A stretch of 64,000 nucleotides of DNA from Marthasterias glacialis. Its lineage: Eukaryota > Echinodermata > Asteroidea > Forcipulatida > Asteriidae. Both the position numbers and the translations under genes were made by a program. The notes under the pieces were generated by a model. That model was not told where the DNA came from. It saw only the letters and a program-made list of their open reading frames with translations, and did no database searches. Below are positions 10,391 through 23,805 of this stretch, one piece after another. Location of the stretch: positions 9,638,397-9,702,396 of the forward strand of contig OU452219.1 of NCBI GenBank assembly GCA_911728455.2. The letters run 5' to 3'. Position 1 is the first letter of the stretch. Each line of letters begins with the position of its first letter.

Positions 10391-13300
10391 CCAACGGCCC
10401 CTTTGCGTGGTCTCCCATGCCCAAATTCCCAGATGCTAATCCGACGACAGTTCGGCGCTATTGCAATCAAGTCAAACTAATCTCAGTCGGGCATCCGTGT
10501 CACTGAGCCTCCGCGACGCGCTCCCCGATCCGCCGCCCCGTCCGGGCCCCTGTTTACTGCCTGATCGTCGCCAAAGCTGGTTTACAGTCAACATTGGATG
10601 CGTAACGTTACAGAGTTTGGGGCTTACTCACCCCCAGAAAGAGCGGCATACTTTAAAAACCAACCTGCCTCGCCGGCTGACGCTCATTCGGATCGCAACA
10701 GGCCTCCAGTACGGATGGATGAGCAGTCGTGCTTTGCCAACATTCATGGATGATATTTTGAGTAGATATATAAACCATAGCTTCATTTCTAATGGGAACT
10801 GAGTGACTCGAATAAGAGACTATCTTCATGAGTTAGCTGCAGGTGACGCTCATCAGTCAAGACAGAGTTCTAATACAAAGTGTGATTTGGAGTTGGTGCT
10901 CTTAGACAAGTTGCTCTCTTCTAAAGATTGTTGGGGTTTTCTTGAGGAGGATATTCATCTTCTCCTTACTCTACCATAGAATACCATGAGTGGAGTCTGC
11001 AAGCATCTCATAATGTTCTCCAGGTTAGTGCATTATGACAGTCGCTCCTTTACTTGCTTTAATACTAACAAGTTGTAAAAAGTGTTCTAAGGGGGGCAGT
11101 GGAATTTTGTTTCTCCTTATATTATTTTTTAAAACAGGTATTACAGTATTGTTGGTCTCTTATGGAATCGTGCCTTTAATTCCTGAGCTGAAGAAAAAAT
11201 GTTCTTCGTGGTTTATAGTGAACACGTGTGTAGTCCTATGTCTCTATACCCACAGGCTTGTAAAATCTTGTCAAGTTTTGAAGGAGGTATTTTATCAAGG
11301 AAAACATGCACACTGTAAGTTAGGGCCCTAAATGGCCTATAAGGTATTTAAAGAAAACATTTAAATACAACAATTTAAAAAAAAACCTCAAGGATTTTTG
11401 TTCTACGGCAGTAAATGACCTTGAGTCTCCGAAATAAACTCGCACCCCTGTTGGTGTTCAAGGCGGACCTTTTTACGTTCCCAAATTGAGTTACATTAGC
11501 CCTGTAATTTCTCTATTTGATTTCGTCAACTGTCGCCGTTAGGTTATGAATCGTAGTATCGGCGACAGCACGCTGTGACTACACGCGAATCTCTGTACCC
11601 ACTTGTTTTTCTTTGTGTGCGAAAAAGTTAGTGTGGATTTACACAACTATGAAAAATGGAAGAGAACTACACTTGAAGAGTTCATTTCCTTTTTTTTTCT
11701 TCTTTGTTCTTTTTTCTTTTTTGGTTGGTATGTTTCAGTTTGTGACAATATAGGTACAAATAGGTGTTTTTGTACTGTTTGTACTTTTTTTGTACCGATG
11801 GAAGTACGAAAGTTATAGTATATGGTTTTATTAATCCACGACACACAAAATGCACGCACGGTTATTTTATTTATGGACTGAGCAGAGGCGCCACGATCAC
11901 CAATGCATGCCACAATTTGGCATGCCTCTTTTATTCTAGCGAGAAAAAAATGAAGAATAACTGTCTGCTGAAGCGTATGGAAACTGGAGGGAATAAATAT
12001 ACGTAACAATTGCAATGGGATAGGTCTTTCAAGTTCTGCCTCCCCAAAATGGGGGAAATGCAAGACTTGATTTGCATGACTAGAAAGGCGAAGTTCTTTT
12101 TTGCGCATCAAACAATGCAATTCAAAACATTGACGGCATGTCTGCGTGTGTACAAGCCCTACATTTACGTCAAAACCAACAGTACCAGAATACCAGAAAT
12201 TTCTCAAATAATATTTATAGGCCTCGGAATTTCACAAGTGGAACTGATTTTGAGGGTGGTGGGTGAAGTGTTGTCATTTTTTTTTAATGAAAGGAAATCA
12301 ATTTGCATATCTCAATTCAAAAAGAACCGTACCGTAGCTTTACTTGTCTATGATTACATGCATTTCTCATACACATAACGATGCCTGAAAAGGCTGGGGT
12401 TTTTTTTAAGTGAAACTTGGGCAGCGGACTGTAGCCTACTTTTCAACATTCAACCGAAACACGAGTTTTTATTTACGGCTATGTCGAATCCTTTAGCAAG
12501 GCCAATGTGCTTATCTTATGTGATTTGTTTTCTCTTTTCGAGAGAGTCGGGCAAATATGTTATTTTTATATGTTCTTCTGAATGTTATTTTTAAATGTTC
12601 TTCCCTCTGATTATTCTTGTGACCTCTGTGGGTAGTCCGCCGTCATGAGTAACTGTATCTTCCCAAACATATCCATGGACTGATAAAAAAAATATGGGGT
12701 TCATGTACTGTTAGGTCTTTGCCAACTCGCATTGTTAACGTGTTATGGGTCCCCCTGTTGTATGGGTTGAACGAAATGCAGTGTCCATATCCTCGGTTCG
12801 GGCAGAGAGATTGCCAGGGAGGGAGGACTAGAAAAAGTTAGTAGCGGTATATACATGTAGTGGGAGTCGAAACGGTCGACGACCCCCGTGTTTGTTGTCC
12901 TGGGTGTTATCATTTAGATTCTCATAGGGTGACTAGTAAGTTTGGGACCGCGGAGGGAGGGTTGGCTGCTTGTGAAGGCTCCGTATGCAGGGTGTGGTTC
13001 AGGTCATACACCGAAACCACCACGCCAGTTGTTAGTACGGTTGTTCTGGTCGTTTTGTATCTCCCCTATTGAAAACGGTCTATTTATAGAGTGGAACTTT
13101 ATTTCTGAAGCTTTGCCGGAGTGACAAAAAAAAAAAAAAAAAAAAAAAGGTTGGAATGCGTCCGATGCTAAATAACAAGAAAGAAAGAAACGCGGGGGAA
13201 ATGTGAAGAACTGTCCTCAGAGACGCAAGCCTGGCGTCTGAATGCTACCTCGCGTGACTTGAAAACTACACGATCTCGGCACACACATGACGTGGAGCAT

Positions 13301-16164
13301 CACTATGATGTTGCCACAACATTAGCTCGCCGACTCCCTCTACGTCTTCTGTGATACCACCAGCTTTCCGTAACACTTGGGCAACATACCGAGGCAGGTC
13401 GCTTGGGACTCATAAAATGAATTTTGGTGATCGGGGGGGAAAAATGGTCAACTGCACCATGACTGCACGTGATGGGATGTCGAGGTCGCCCAAGGTGGAC
13501 ACAAGTGTCGTTATTACAGAGAGAGAGTCCGCGATATTAATGGAACCACAACTTGACTGTAAAACGCGTGTGACCGATTATGAGTGTGTACGGTGGTATA
13601 ACGAGTTATTTATAAACGATAGTTACAGGAGACGTCAAGCTTGGTAACGGGGACTGTTTGTCACGGCTCGTCAAGACGGAATGGGGGGAAAATATAGTAT
13701 TAATGCGCGGTTTTGAGTTGAGTGGTGTGATATCGCGAGAAACACCGTGGTTTTGCGGTGTAAAGCAATGTAACCCCAAAATCGTTTTGTAACTTTTTGG
13801 TCTTGTGATTGATATTATCATTGACGTTGTTACAGTTAAGAGGAACAAAAAGCAGGCGAATAACTTTGAAGTAATATTTTTATGGACATCTTTGATTTGC
13901 GTCTGGGAAAATCCACAATTTTGTTCCGTTTAATCTTGTCTGACCCCTTTTTTTTAAACTAAATATAAACGCTCGAAATGTCGGTTTCCAAACCACCTGC
14001 TACTGAAAATTCCAAAGAGTGACGTCCTTTTTTACAGCTTATGTTATTAAATGGAGGAGTAATTAAGTATAGGCCTATATCGCAGCAAATACATTCTTAG
14101 AATAAAAAGCATTCCTCTTTTGACAAAAAAAAAATGCGACTGGGCCACCCTTTTCAGTTCTCAAGAAAGAAAAATACAACCGTACAGAAAAAAATGTTTT
14201 ATATAACATCAGAAAATGGGAACCTTCTTGTTAAACTGAACAAACGTGAACGGTAACACCCTGGCTCTCTGGGTATACACCCATCAAACACTCCATGTGT
14301 AGCCACGTGTCGCGAAGGCTTCTTATTCAGCGACCCAAAACACCCGCCAAGACATCGGCACCGATATCCAAGACGATCGGTATAAGAAGACCTCGGTGTC
14401 AACATCATAGCGCCATGGTATCAAGGAGCCACCCATGTGGCATTCTAAGGACACGGAGGAGCCAGTTACAGACCCCTCGCCCCCCTCTTGCCCCCAGGCG
14501 TGGCTGGTCTGTCAACTAATCGCCAACATATCCGGTGTAGAATGTACAAAACAAAGAGTTTAGAAGCTGTACTCGAAGTCTCCACAATACGATTCCTCCC
14601 GCCCGGTCATTATAACCCATCCTGTAAAAAAGTTTTTGGTTGAGATTTCTCATTGTATGTTTACACACAAATGATGCAATCAGAGATTTCTGTGCAGCAT
14701 CCATACCTCAAAGAAGGGAACAACAACTCTGTACTTAAAAAAAAGTTAAAGTAAAAGAAAAGTAGAAGCGTGTAGAGGTAAAAGTTGTTGCATCTTCATG
14801 TGTGAAATCTAAATGAACTTGTGCATGGCAAAACGACTATTTCTTGGTATAAAACTCGTTCAAGTTCATGCTTCAAGTTTCAACAACATTTATTTCCGAT
14901 TCCAGCAATTAATAGTGTTACAATAGATAAGAATTGGTAGAATAATAGGAACTGGGGGGGGGGGGGCACAGCCAAAAAAGCACAGCTAGCGTTAGGCAGT
15001 GCCCGTACAAAAAAACAATCAAAGTAGAAAATATAAACTGTAAACAAAAAACAAAGCATAAAAGACAAAAAAGACATGGGACAGCAAACACCATAGTCCA
15101 TCGGCAGGTCCTACACTAGTAATACAAAATCATAAAAGGGATAAATAGAAAATCAAATTTGAAGAAGATAAGACTTGAGTTTATGTTGAAAACTAAATAA
15201 ATTCTGACTATTCCTTAAACTAAAGGGTAACCCGTTCCAGTGAAGTGGCCCAGAGTGCCCAATGCAAATTAGCAAACTAAAAACTGATCAGCTAATTAAT
15301 TAGCAAATTGATCGCTCAGTAAATAATTGTAGGAATTGTGAAGACTTTCATCAATAAAAAAACCCAAAATTTTCTTTGAAAACAAAAGGATTAAAAAAAA
15401 TAACTGGTGCAAGCTCTCGAAGTTAATTTTAACATTGGTATGAAAGCCAAGTTGAAATCTTCTTGATCAAAGTGATTAAAAGGCAGGGCTCGTTGCCATT
15501 TTCTTCGCGTTGTTTTTAGTTGGCGTCTGTGGAGAGCTGAGCTGACGATCTCTTTGGGTTGCTTCCCCATAAACCAAGTTGTATTTCTTTCATGAAGGAT
15601 CATTACTGTTATTATTATGAGTTCCCATGTCGCCTGGGTCGCTTTGACCTCCAGAGGTCACCGATACTTAACTATAACGACCCACATAATTAGCATGAGT
15701 CAAAATAGATGTCATTTGCAATTACCTTGGTTTTAATACTTCACGATCAAATTACACTCTTTGTTGAGATAAGACATTCACCCGATCAGAACAAGATTTG
15801 GTTAACCTCCGAGGTTTTTGCTTGAGCTACAATTTGGTCCAGGGTTCAATTTCATAAAGTTGTTCATAAGAAATAATTGTTAAAACGGATTCATTTGTTA
15901 TGTACAGATGTCAGTATGGCACTAGGCATAACGAATGTGTTAAACAAAGGAATTTTGACTGCACGGTTACAACAAAGAGCAAGGACATGCACTGCTTCGT
16001 CATATGCCACCTCTACAGAAATGAGTTGATCGAGAAATGACATTCTACAGGGTCAAAATATTTAATATTGTTTCAAACCGAGACAGTTGTGTATTGACGA
16101 TGACATGACTGATTGCCACGACAGTGGCAACTACAAAAGCGGCACCATAGCGATGATGAAGACG

Positions 16165-16220
16165 GGTATGCCTCTTACGACGACCACGACGACGACGACC
16201 ACGACGACGACCACGACAAG
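16165..16220. repeat. CGA/CCA trinucleotide repeat
   Basis: Imperfect repeats of CGACGACCACGACGACGACC type, preceded by a GATGATGAAGACG stretch. No coding context is seen. Confidence 0.85.
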
Positions 16221-16640
16221 TCCGCCGACGGTTTTAAATGATTTTGTTTAGTAAGACCTTTTTTCACGCACTCTCTCTTCAAACTTGGCACATGTGCCGA
16301 ACAGATTTTTTGTTTCTTTTGGCAGTTGCTTCCATTCCAGTTCTAGTCCAAGTCGACTCCCAATATTTCCGGCGACATTTGAATCTTTAAGGACAAATAA
16401 ATAATAGTGGCTGTCGCTATAAATTACCAGTCCCGTCTGGCTGAATTCTGCCCAAGTGTTGAAGTCACCGGACAGCTGCCTGGGGTTATTTTCATGTTTG
16501 TAAATTTTGACCAACGAGAGGAACTGGTGTCAGAGACTATCCGCCATGCGAGAAACTGACTTTATGACGTGTCCCAACACAATCATGAAGCCCAGAAGTT
16601 GACTTAGTTGTGTCTCAAGATTGTTTTTCATTAATAGGCC

Positions 16641-16700
16641 GTGACCGAATTGGCGGCTACGGCTACGGCTACGGCTACGGCTATGGCCGGATCGCCGCAT
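16641..16700. mobile_element. One end of a MITE with GGCTAC subterminal repeats
   Basis: GTGACCGAATTGGCGGCTAC is followed by a run of GGCTAC hexamers and GGCTATGGCCGG. This matches the inverted-repeat ends of elements at 51285-51403 and 61783-61901 (GTGTCCGAATT... with GGCTATGGCC). The opposite terminus was not found here, so this copy appears partial. Confidence 0.55.
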
Positions 16701-19700
16701 CATCATGCGTTGGGACGTAACCTTTTTTATAAAGGGGGAAATCACCTTGCTGAAACGGCATTGACGTAACACCATGTTTTCAATGGTCCAGCGCATCAAT
16801 CCAAACGGTTTATCACCACACTGAGTCTAACCTGAGAATTGTGGGGGAGCCGGTTAAGTTGGCCATAAATACTGGAGTGCCTAAAACCTCTGTGACGTTT
16901 GTTCCGGTGTGTTTTATTACATTAAAAGTTTCGTCCACTATCATTGTTAATGATCAATATTACGGGTGTACGAGAAAACCCTGACAAACTAATTTACGTT
17001 TACCCAGACCGTATGGAGAGAAAACAACTTTGCGCTGTCCTATTTGGTGTGATTTGTGTTGTTGTGTTTTACGTCCTCGTGTAGTTTTAATGCGACTGGT
17101 TAAAAGTAGTGGCCGTCCGCGCTTTCTTTTTCTTCTCAATATCATTCCAGGTACCAATAAAACGGTTACATCTAGCTAAGGGACAGGGTAGAAACCGCGA
17201 CTGAGGTTTCATGCTCGGGCCAAAGTTTGTCTTGTTGCCGATGTGTGCTCTTGGTAGGTTTTGACATATGGCTTATAAGTCGGAGCCGCAACCCGACATC
17301 CAGTGCACGGTTTCGAAAAACGTCCATGCCGAATGAGAACATTTTGCGGAAGTAACTTGTGGTAAAATGAAACTCCTAGCCGTAAGTGGATTACTTGGGG
17401 GTCATGGAACCTTGATCCGAAGTGGAAAAGAGTGAACGGTAGTATGACGTCATTGGTGGGTGACATCGTGAAGTTTAAACCGTCTCTGTTATTCTTAACA
17501 ATAATATGTTTCTTTACTATCTTTTGACGCTAGCTTTGATTTTTTATTTTTTTTTTCGTCTTGCAACTTTTAATGTCATTTGCTCGCAGGAATTGGGTTT
17601 ATTTTCGGGGATCCACGCTTAGGTTGAGAGTCCGGGTGAGAAGTGCCCGATAGCAACGAATCCAGTGGCGACGGCGCCAGTCTGCCGGTACAGGCTGAGC
17701 CCGTTTCTGCTCTGATTGCACCGCGGAGTTATGGGTGAAAGGTCTGGTTACCGACCTCCACCGTTTGCTTTTTGCTGATGCGCTTAATGATATAAATGGC
17801 TCACACTGGGCTCGGGTCTCGCTAGTTTCCCTGCAAAATTAATCCCGGTGCCACACCCAATGGGATAAACCTCAGATCGGTGCAGTTGGTCTAAATGTAG
17901 TTCCAGTGAAAACAAATCCCAAGTCAGTCAACGGTTATTAGATCTCTAATAGAAATAATGTGATTACAGAATCATTTGTAAAGAAAACAAGAACGACTGA
18001 GAATTGACAATTATTATGGTTACTTTAAATCTCGAAAGTAAACAAGGGAGCTAGTGGAGACACAGAAATGAGTCGCGACAAAAAAAAAAAAAAAAAAAAA
18101 AAACGGGTCTAAAATGTTGAACTTCCCTCGACCTTTGACGTGAGTTAGGGGAGGCGGACGTCAAGCTGGGGAGATCCGTGGGGTTCTCTCGTCATGTAAC
18201 AAGTGTTGCGAGAGAAAACGCGAGAATATGCTCTGGATAAGCTGTCCCCTACAGAATGGCTGTACAAACATTGTTATCTGATGAAGAGCTATACTTTCTC
18301 CATGCCACAAAATGAAAGGCAAGAGTTTCTACAATTTCACAGGATGTACCTCCCTCGTGAGCACGTGATCAGTTCTTTCGGTGTCTAACATACGGTATCC
18401 CATCCCACCCCCAATCGAGGTTTTCCTTCGACGCCTATGCCTCATCCTCGTCTGCTACCCATTCATGATTCCTTGGTCTCATCATAAGAGAAAGCCTGAA
18501 AAAAAAATCTGAACGTCTTGGAAATTTGTCCTTAAATCAGAAAGCATTCTTTCGTCGACTGGCAGGATTTTGAAGCACTGAATGATGAATGATACAAGAA
18601 TGCCAGGGGTAAATGACCAACACTTGTTTCAATCTGTCACGGCATTATCCCTCACTCTCTCGCTGATGGATTGGCGAACCACACAGTCCAACGGGGTGAT
18701 TGATCAATCATTCCCCCCATCTATTCAATATTCAATTGGCTGCTCCGCGGGGCACATGTCACTCTTGTTGTGACGAGGTGTCCTAAATGGTGGTGCTCCG
18801 GTGACCTAGGCCAACGGTCGACCTCCACCTGACCTCCCCGAGGCCCGACATGGTGACATAGAATCCATGCTATAGCCCCAGGTGGCCGACACTATGTCGA
18901 CTGATACTGATCACGTGACCTGACAACTCAACATATACACGAACGGGCTTCGAAGTGCAAAAGGAAATGTTCTGCTGGCATTGGAGAAAAAATAATATGT
19001 CCACAACTTGAAGAGGAGATTGTTTTAAATGCTTCATAAGTTTGGAGTCGACAAACTGAACAGCAAACGCGCTCTTTGTGTGGAAGTTTCTAAATAAGCA
19101 CTGTCACAACATCACCTCTAATCTGCTTTCGAAAATGGGGACAATTTTAATAAGTAAAAATTGTAACCAGAAGTTATACACCACTCAAAATGTAACAGGT
19201 GAACATGTAAAATGGAAGTAGTTTTTAGCCGATTCGCATGTGACGGTGTGTGTCCGTTTTCGGCAAGTTCTATGATATCTTGGTCTTTCGGCAAGTTCTA
19301 TAATATCTTGGTCATGGTGCTTGTGACGCAATGCAAAAAGAACGGTTTTTCTTTCTTACGCAGACGATCGTGCTTCAAATCTCAGTTAAAATGAACTCCC
19401 CATTTACCCCCTTAACATAAACACTCATTATAAACATGGGAGAGGGAGAAAAGGAGGAGACAAAAAACACCAAAACATAAAACAAGCAGATAACCAACGC
19501 AAACTGACAAACGAGTTGAGAGGGAAAGAGCAACGGGCGTTAAGGAGCGTTTTCGGTGGATTTGTTGTCACTTGCTTTCATCTTTTTTAGATTCTCTTGA
19601 CGTAACAGCTGAATTTATTATACTTTCTTGTGTTTTGCTCGTTTTCCTTCTCACCCTTGCGGGAGAGCAGCGGGGGGGGGGGGCGTAAAGTAATCACGTT

Positions 19701-22558
19701 CAACATACCATGGGAATATCTTTCTACTACAAGAACTAGTTTAGTTGGATAAGCGAGCAGCCCCTGACCCGTTTCAGCAAAGTAAGTTTCCAGAAGTTCC
19801 GAGATGAAAGGATTTTGAGCATGGTGCGTCGAAGGTGCATTGGCGTACTTCATGTTTCTTGAACGTTTCGCGACTAAATCATCTAAACACAACCCCAAAC
19901 TGGACTAAACCCCGCGCCTAATCTGCTCCAGTTTGGCTGGGACGTCGTGTTTACCTGTCCCAATTTTAGCTGGCTGGGAAATGGGGACTTCCGTCTGATT
20001 GTTCTTGTTTTATTGCTTTGTTTGGTGTGTTGTTGGTCTTGTTGTTAATTATGTGAATAGTAATGCTTCAATTAGTCACACAAACTCTGCCAAGGGATGC
20101 AAAGTTTACATTAAGGAAACTCGCCAAAAGTTGATTCTCAGCCTCGTTGTGGCTCATAATATGAATATCATTGTGGTCGATAAAACATGAACAACGTAGG
20201 TGTACGTTTTGTCTTTTTTCTCTCGACCCTGATAGACACCCAAGAAGGGCGCGTATTTAACGACTGAAGGGGGGGGGGTATACACGGCTGTTGAACGGCT
20301 TAGCTCTGTGGCCTCTTACCGACTAAACATCGAGCTCTCAGATTGGCACAAATGAGACCAAAACAACAAACGCCAGTTGAGGAGAAGTTCGTGTCTAAGT
20401 CCCTGCTGAAACTTGCTTATTTGTCCTCCTTCCTCCCCTGGCTCCATCGAACACTTAGAACGGATTTTTTGTTATTCGGGGGCGCCAAAAAGAGTGGTTG
20501 GCGGTTGGGTTAAAAAACGTGGGAATTTATTGTTGTCGCCACGGACTTTCAAGGCTTGACGTTTATTGTATAGAAAGAGTATTTTTATCGGATGGAGCTT
20601 GTGGGGAGGACGGTTCATTGTTTGACTTGAGGTGCAGAAGAGTGATGAAGAGCTCACACAAAACAAACTTTACATACTTTATGATTCAAGTGGTTTGGTT
20701 TGGGTCATAGGAATGGAATGGTGACCATAGCGTTGTCAGAAATGTTGGAAACAAATCGATCGCATCGCTGTTAGTTTACGTATTATTTTACCTAAAATGT
20801 GATTACATGACTGTGCTTGGTCGATGTTGATCTTCATTGAAGAGATGCCGGTATGGAGTGTTTTGCGGAAGTATATGTTTGTACGTAGTGTACCAATAGG
20901 CGCGGACCATGCGATGGGGGACAGTATTTTAGGGTAGAGGAAGGGGGGGGGGCTGACAGCATCGGCCCAGCCAGAGAAGATAAACAATGGGAGAATTCTG
21001 CTTTCTGAAGAGGATACTGTTTAAAACCACAAGTGGCACTTCACATTTTCCTTTCCGCGGAGGCCGACACTGGTGGGTAAGACCAGGGAGCTAGAATTTA
21101 AGTCCACTGTGACTTGTAGGCTCTCAGCGAAGACATCAGTGAACTACTTTTTTCCCCTTGAAGAAAACAGGGAGGAATTCACAATGACAAGAGATACAGT
21201 TTACTTGTAAGGGTTTTTATAACTATAAACCAAATAGTTTTTAGTCCTTTGACTTTTTGTTTGGTGAACAGAAACCGAAATGAAATGATATGAAACAAAA
21301 CAAAGTAGTAAAATCAGATGTCTCGATGAGGACGTGGAATTTTTGTAAAAGCAGACGACGACCCCCGGCACTCCCAAAAAACAAAAAAAGGAAAGGCGGA
21401 AGTAAGAATACATACTTTGGAGAAGATGTCACTTGTTCTTGGCATAACCTTCAAGTAGCCTATCTAAGACAGACAAACTCCTCTCAAGTTGTAGACACAC
21501 ACGTCAGTTTATAAGACCACCAAGTTGTAAAGACAACTTGCGTTTTGGGGTTTTTTTTCTTCGTCTGGCGGGCACGAACCGAAGACGGGCCCATCGTCAC
21601 GCACGGTGCTCTCTCCGTACAGTGGATTACATCCCGACCGTTAAAAAACAACGCCATTAAAAATGTGTACCGACAAGACGATGTCAAGTGCTGTGCATTT
21701 AATTGCTGTAAACACACTTGTTGAATTATGGTTAGATAGATGGAGGTGTCACTTTGTGAGTTTCCAGATTGATGCATGCATTGGTGGCGTGGTACTTGAA
21801 CTCTCGGCTACAACACACCATAGCTTTTGCTTCCAGCATTTCATCATTTAAAAACACATCAAAGGTAGCCTTCCGAAAATAGCTCCAAAAAAGTAGACAT
21901 CCACAACATTTCGATGAACAAAATTACATCCATTTACAAAAAAAACCCAGGATGTTCTAAGGCTGGGAGTGAAGAAGAGAATGACAGTTGTGGTGTTTTG
22001 CCTAAATTTATTCCTGCCAGCAGTGTGTGCCATGATGCACACGTTTGATGTATGATATCAACAGAATACTACAATACTCTAAAACATTATACTTTCGACC
22101 ATTGCAGGTTTTGTTGTGCTGTTTTTTCAGTGGAGATATTTCAAATAAATCAAAACGATCTAGTTTCTTAATAAAAATCTGAATGATAACCGAGTTCTAA
22201 ACTATAAGAAGTGAATGACCTGACAGTGTTTACGTTGTCTGAGTGACAGCGTTCGTGTTTATTCCAATGTATGCTTTCCAATGTAATATCCTGATATTTT
22301 TGCTCTCGTGTTTACCAAAATCAAACCTCATCATCAACACCCGATGTGTTTGCACTTTCTCCTCAGCGCAAAATTCCTAAGTCTCGATGGAATCGGGCAA
22401 ATGGAGCGATTCAAAACGCAACTGTGTTGAAAATAAGAAAAAAATTCAAAGCGGAAAGTTTTGTTCCATTTGAAGTAATTATATTTATAATTCCATGCTT
22501 AACAATTGTTTGTTTGTTATGAGAAACAGTTATTATTGCATTACAAAATTAAGTTGGT

Positions 22559-22588
22559 TTTATTTCTCTCTTTTTTCTTTCTCACAGT
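22559..22588 (+). promoter_or_regulatory. Splice acceptor of the gremlin coding exon
   Basis: A strong pyrimidine tract (TTTATTTCTCTCTTTTTTCT...) ends in CTCACAG at 22587, two bases before the ATG at 22589. A non-coding 5' UTR exon must therefore lie upstream, as in vertebrate gremlin genes where the whole reading frame sits in the last exon. The upstream exon was not identified. Confidence 0.8.
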
Positions 22589-23158
22589 ATGCCGGGCAAC
22601 CAGGCTTCTTTATCGGTCAAATCTATGATCATCTTGTGTACACTGCTATGTCTCGTGGCGTCCCGGTCACTCCTGGCAGCTGCAGCATCGACAGGTAGGA
22701 GACTTCCCCAAACCAACCCCCTGGCGGTCCTACTGGAGGCAAACGATGAGGAGTCAGCAGTGTCGTCGCAGCGAGGCGCCAGTAACGAGAGGGTTAACAC
22801 CGGGCGCCTACCGCCCGATGAGGTCCTCACGCCGGAGACCGGTGATCCCTACGAGGTGACCACGAAGGAGTACCTCAAGGGTGACTGGTGCAAGACCTTC
22901 TCCCTCAAACAGAAAGTCGAGGCCCCTGGTTGCATCGGGAGAACCATAACCAACCGTTTCTGCTATGGACAGTGCAACTCATTTTATATACCGTGGTCAG
23001 ACTACGATGACGCTTTCAGATCGTGCTCTTTTTGCAAACCGTACAGAACCACCATTTTTACGGTGACTTTAAGGTGTCCTGGACAGACTCCGAACATCCA
23101 AAGGAAAAAGGTCGAGAAGGTCAAGCAGTGCCGATGTGTGGCCGTAGACGTGTCGTAG
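22589..23158 (+). CDS. grem: Gremlin-like BMP antagonist (DAN family, cystine-knot)
   Basis: 189 codons plus stop, close to the 184 of vertebrate GREM1, all in one exon. Residues 1-34 include a hydrophobic signal peptide (MIILCTLLCLVASRSLLAAAA, residues 13-33; M13 is an alternative start). A variable linker follows, then the C-terminal cystine-knot domain at about 100-186. It has nine cysteines (101, 115, 125, 129, 146, 149, 163, 181, 183) and the Gremlin hallmarks NRFCYGQCNSFYIP, SCSFCKP and VKQCRC. The basic stretch QRKKVEKVKQ (171-180) resembles the heparin-binding face of gremlins. No N-glycosylation sequon is seen. Gremlins are secreted dimers that bind BMP2/4/7 and block receptor access. 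The NRFCYGQCNSFYIP signature fits Gremlin better than Cerberus, DAN or Coco. Its downstream neighbour in tail-to-tail orientation is an FMN-class formin. Confidence 0.96.
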   Translation: MPGNQASLSVKSMIILCTLLCLVASRSLLAAAASTGRRLPQTNPLAVLLEANDEESAVSSQRGASNERVNTGRLPPDEVLTPETGDPYEVTTKEYLKGDWCKTFSLKQKVEAPGCIGRTITNRFCYGQCNSFYIPWSDYDDAFRSCSFCKPYRTTIFTVTLRCPGQTPNIQRKKVEKVKQCRCVAVDVS

Positions 23159-23805
23159 TGAGCCACGTGACGAAGTGTCCAATATATAACCGGACAGCTG
23201 ATTGGTACAGACACACATTATGGACGCACGCTATGAAGCACGGGCTCTGACCGATTGTCAATATGCTGCTCTGAGCGTTATGATTGGTCAGAAGTTGTAT
23301 GACGTGATTACGTGGTCTGCTCTTGATCATGTAGCGTTCACAGTGCGGTCTGTTGTTGGGTTATTGTGGTTTGGCGGTTTTATTACGAAAACTAAAAAAA
23401 AAAAACTCTACAGTGTAGATGGTTTTGTGAAGAAAATGTACAGCATTGGTTATCCATTCAAACAAAAATCAAGTACCGATTTTCAGGTTAACTAACTTCG
23501 TGCAAAATGTAACGATTGGGTCACAATTTTAGATTGTGAAGTGACACTTTGTGGCTTTTAAAAAAAAATAGCGAAATCACTGCCGATTTTCTCGTCATGC
23601 TTTAAAGGTAAATTTTGTCTTATTCCCTGTATGCAAGATACAGAAATATAATACCATTATAATAATACAAAAAAAAAATTGCCTGACTATGTTTACCATG
23701 AAGTTATATTACGATAACAAAATGTTATTTACATAAGTCGAAGTCTATTTTGCAAAGTTATGAGTAGCATTTTCGTTTTAATACAAAGAAGGGAAAGTAC
23801 AATCT

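Larger units (their letters stand above)
7252..22560. other. Gene-poor region between the retrotransposon and gremlin
   Basis: No protein family is recognisable on either strand. The open frames present (up to 186 codons near 11.6-12.2 kb) are low-complexity or overlap on both strands and look accidental. What can be named: a GA microsatellite (about 10358-10390), A-runs (13125-13148, 18080-18103), a GC-richer patch near 10.5 kb, a CGA/CCA repeat (about 16170-16220), a MITE end with GGCTAC repeats (16.64-16.70 kb) and a cluster of TGACCT-like half-sites (18.8-18.92 kb). The upstream 5' UTR exon and promoter of gremlin are expected in or before this stretch but could not be located. Confidence 0.6.

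Noticed and set aside
9967..10506. A 179-codon frame on the plus strand.
   Set aside because: It runs through a GA microsatellite, has a competing frame on the other strand and shows no domain or splice context.
11647..12207. A 186-codon minus-strand frame.
   Set aside because: It ends in a Lys-rich run from a T-tract, shows no family resemblance and overlaps plus-strand frames of similar length.
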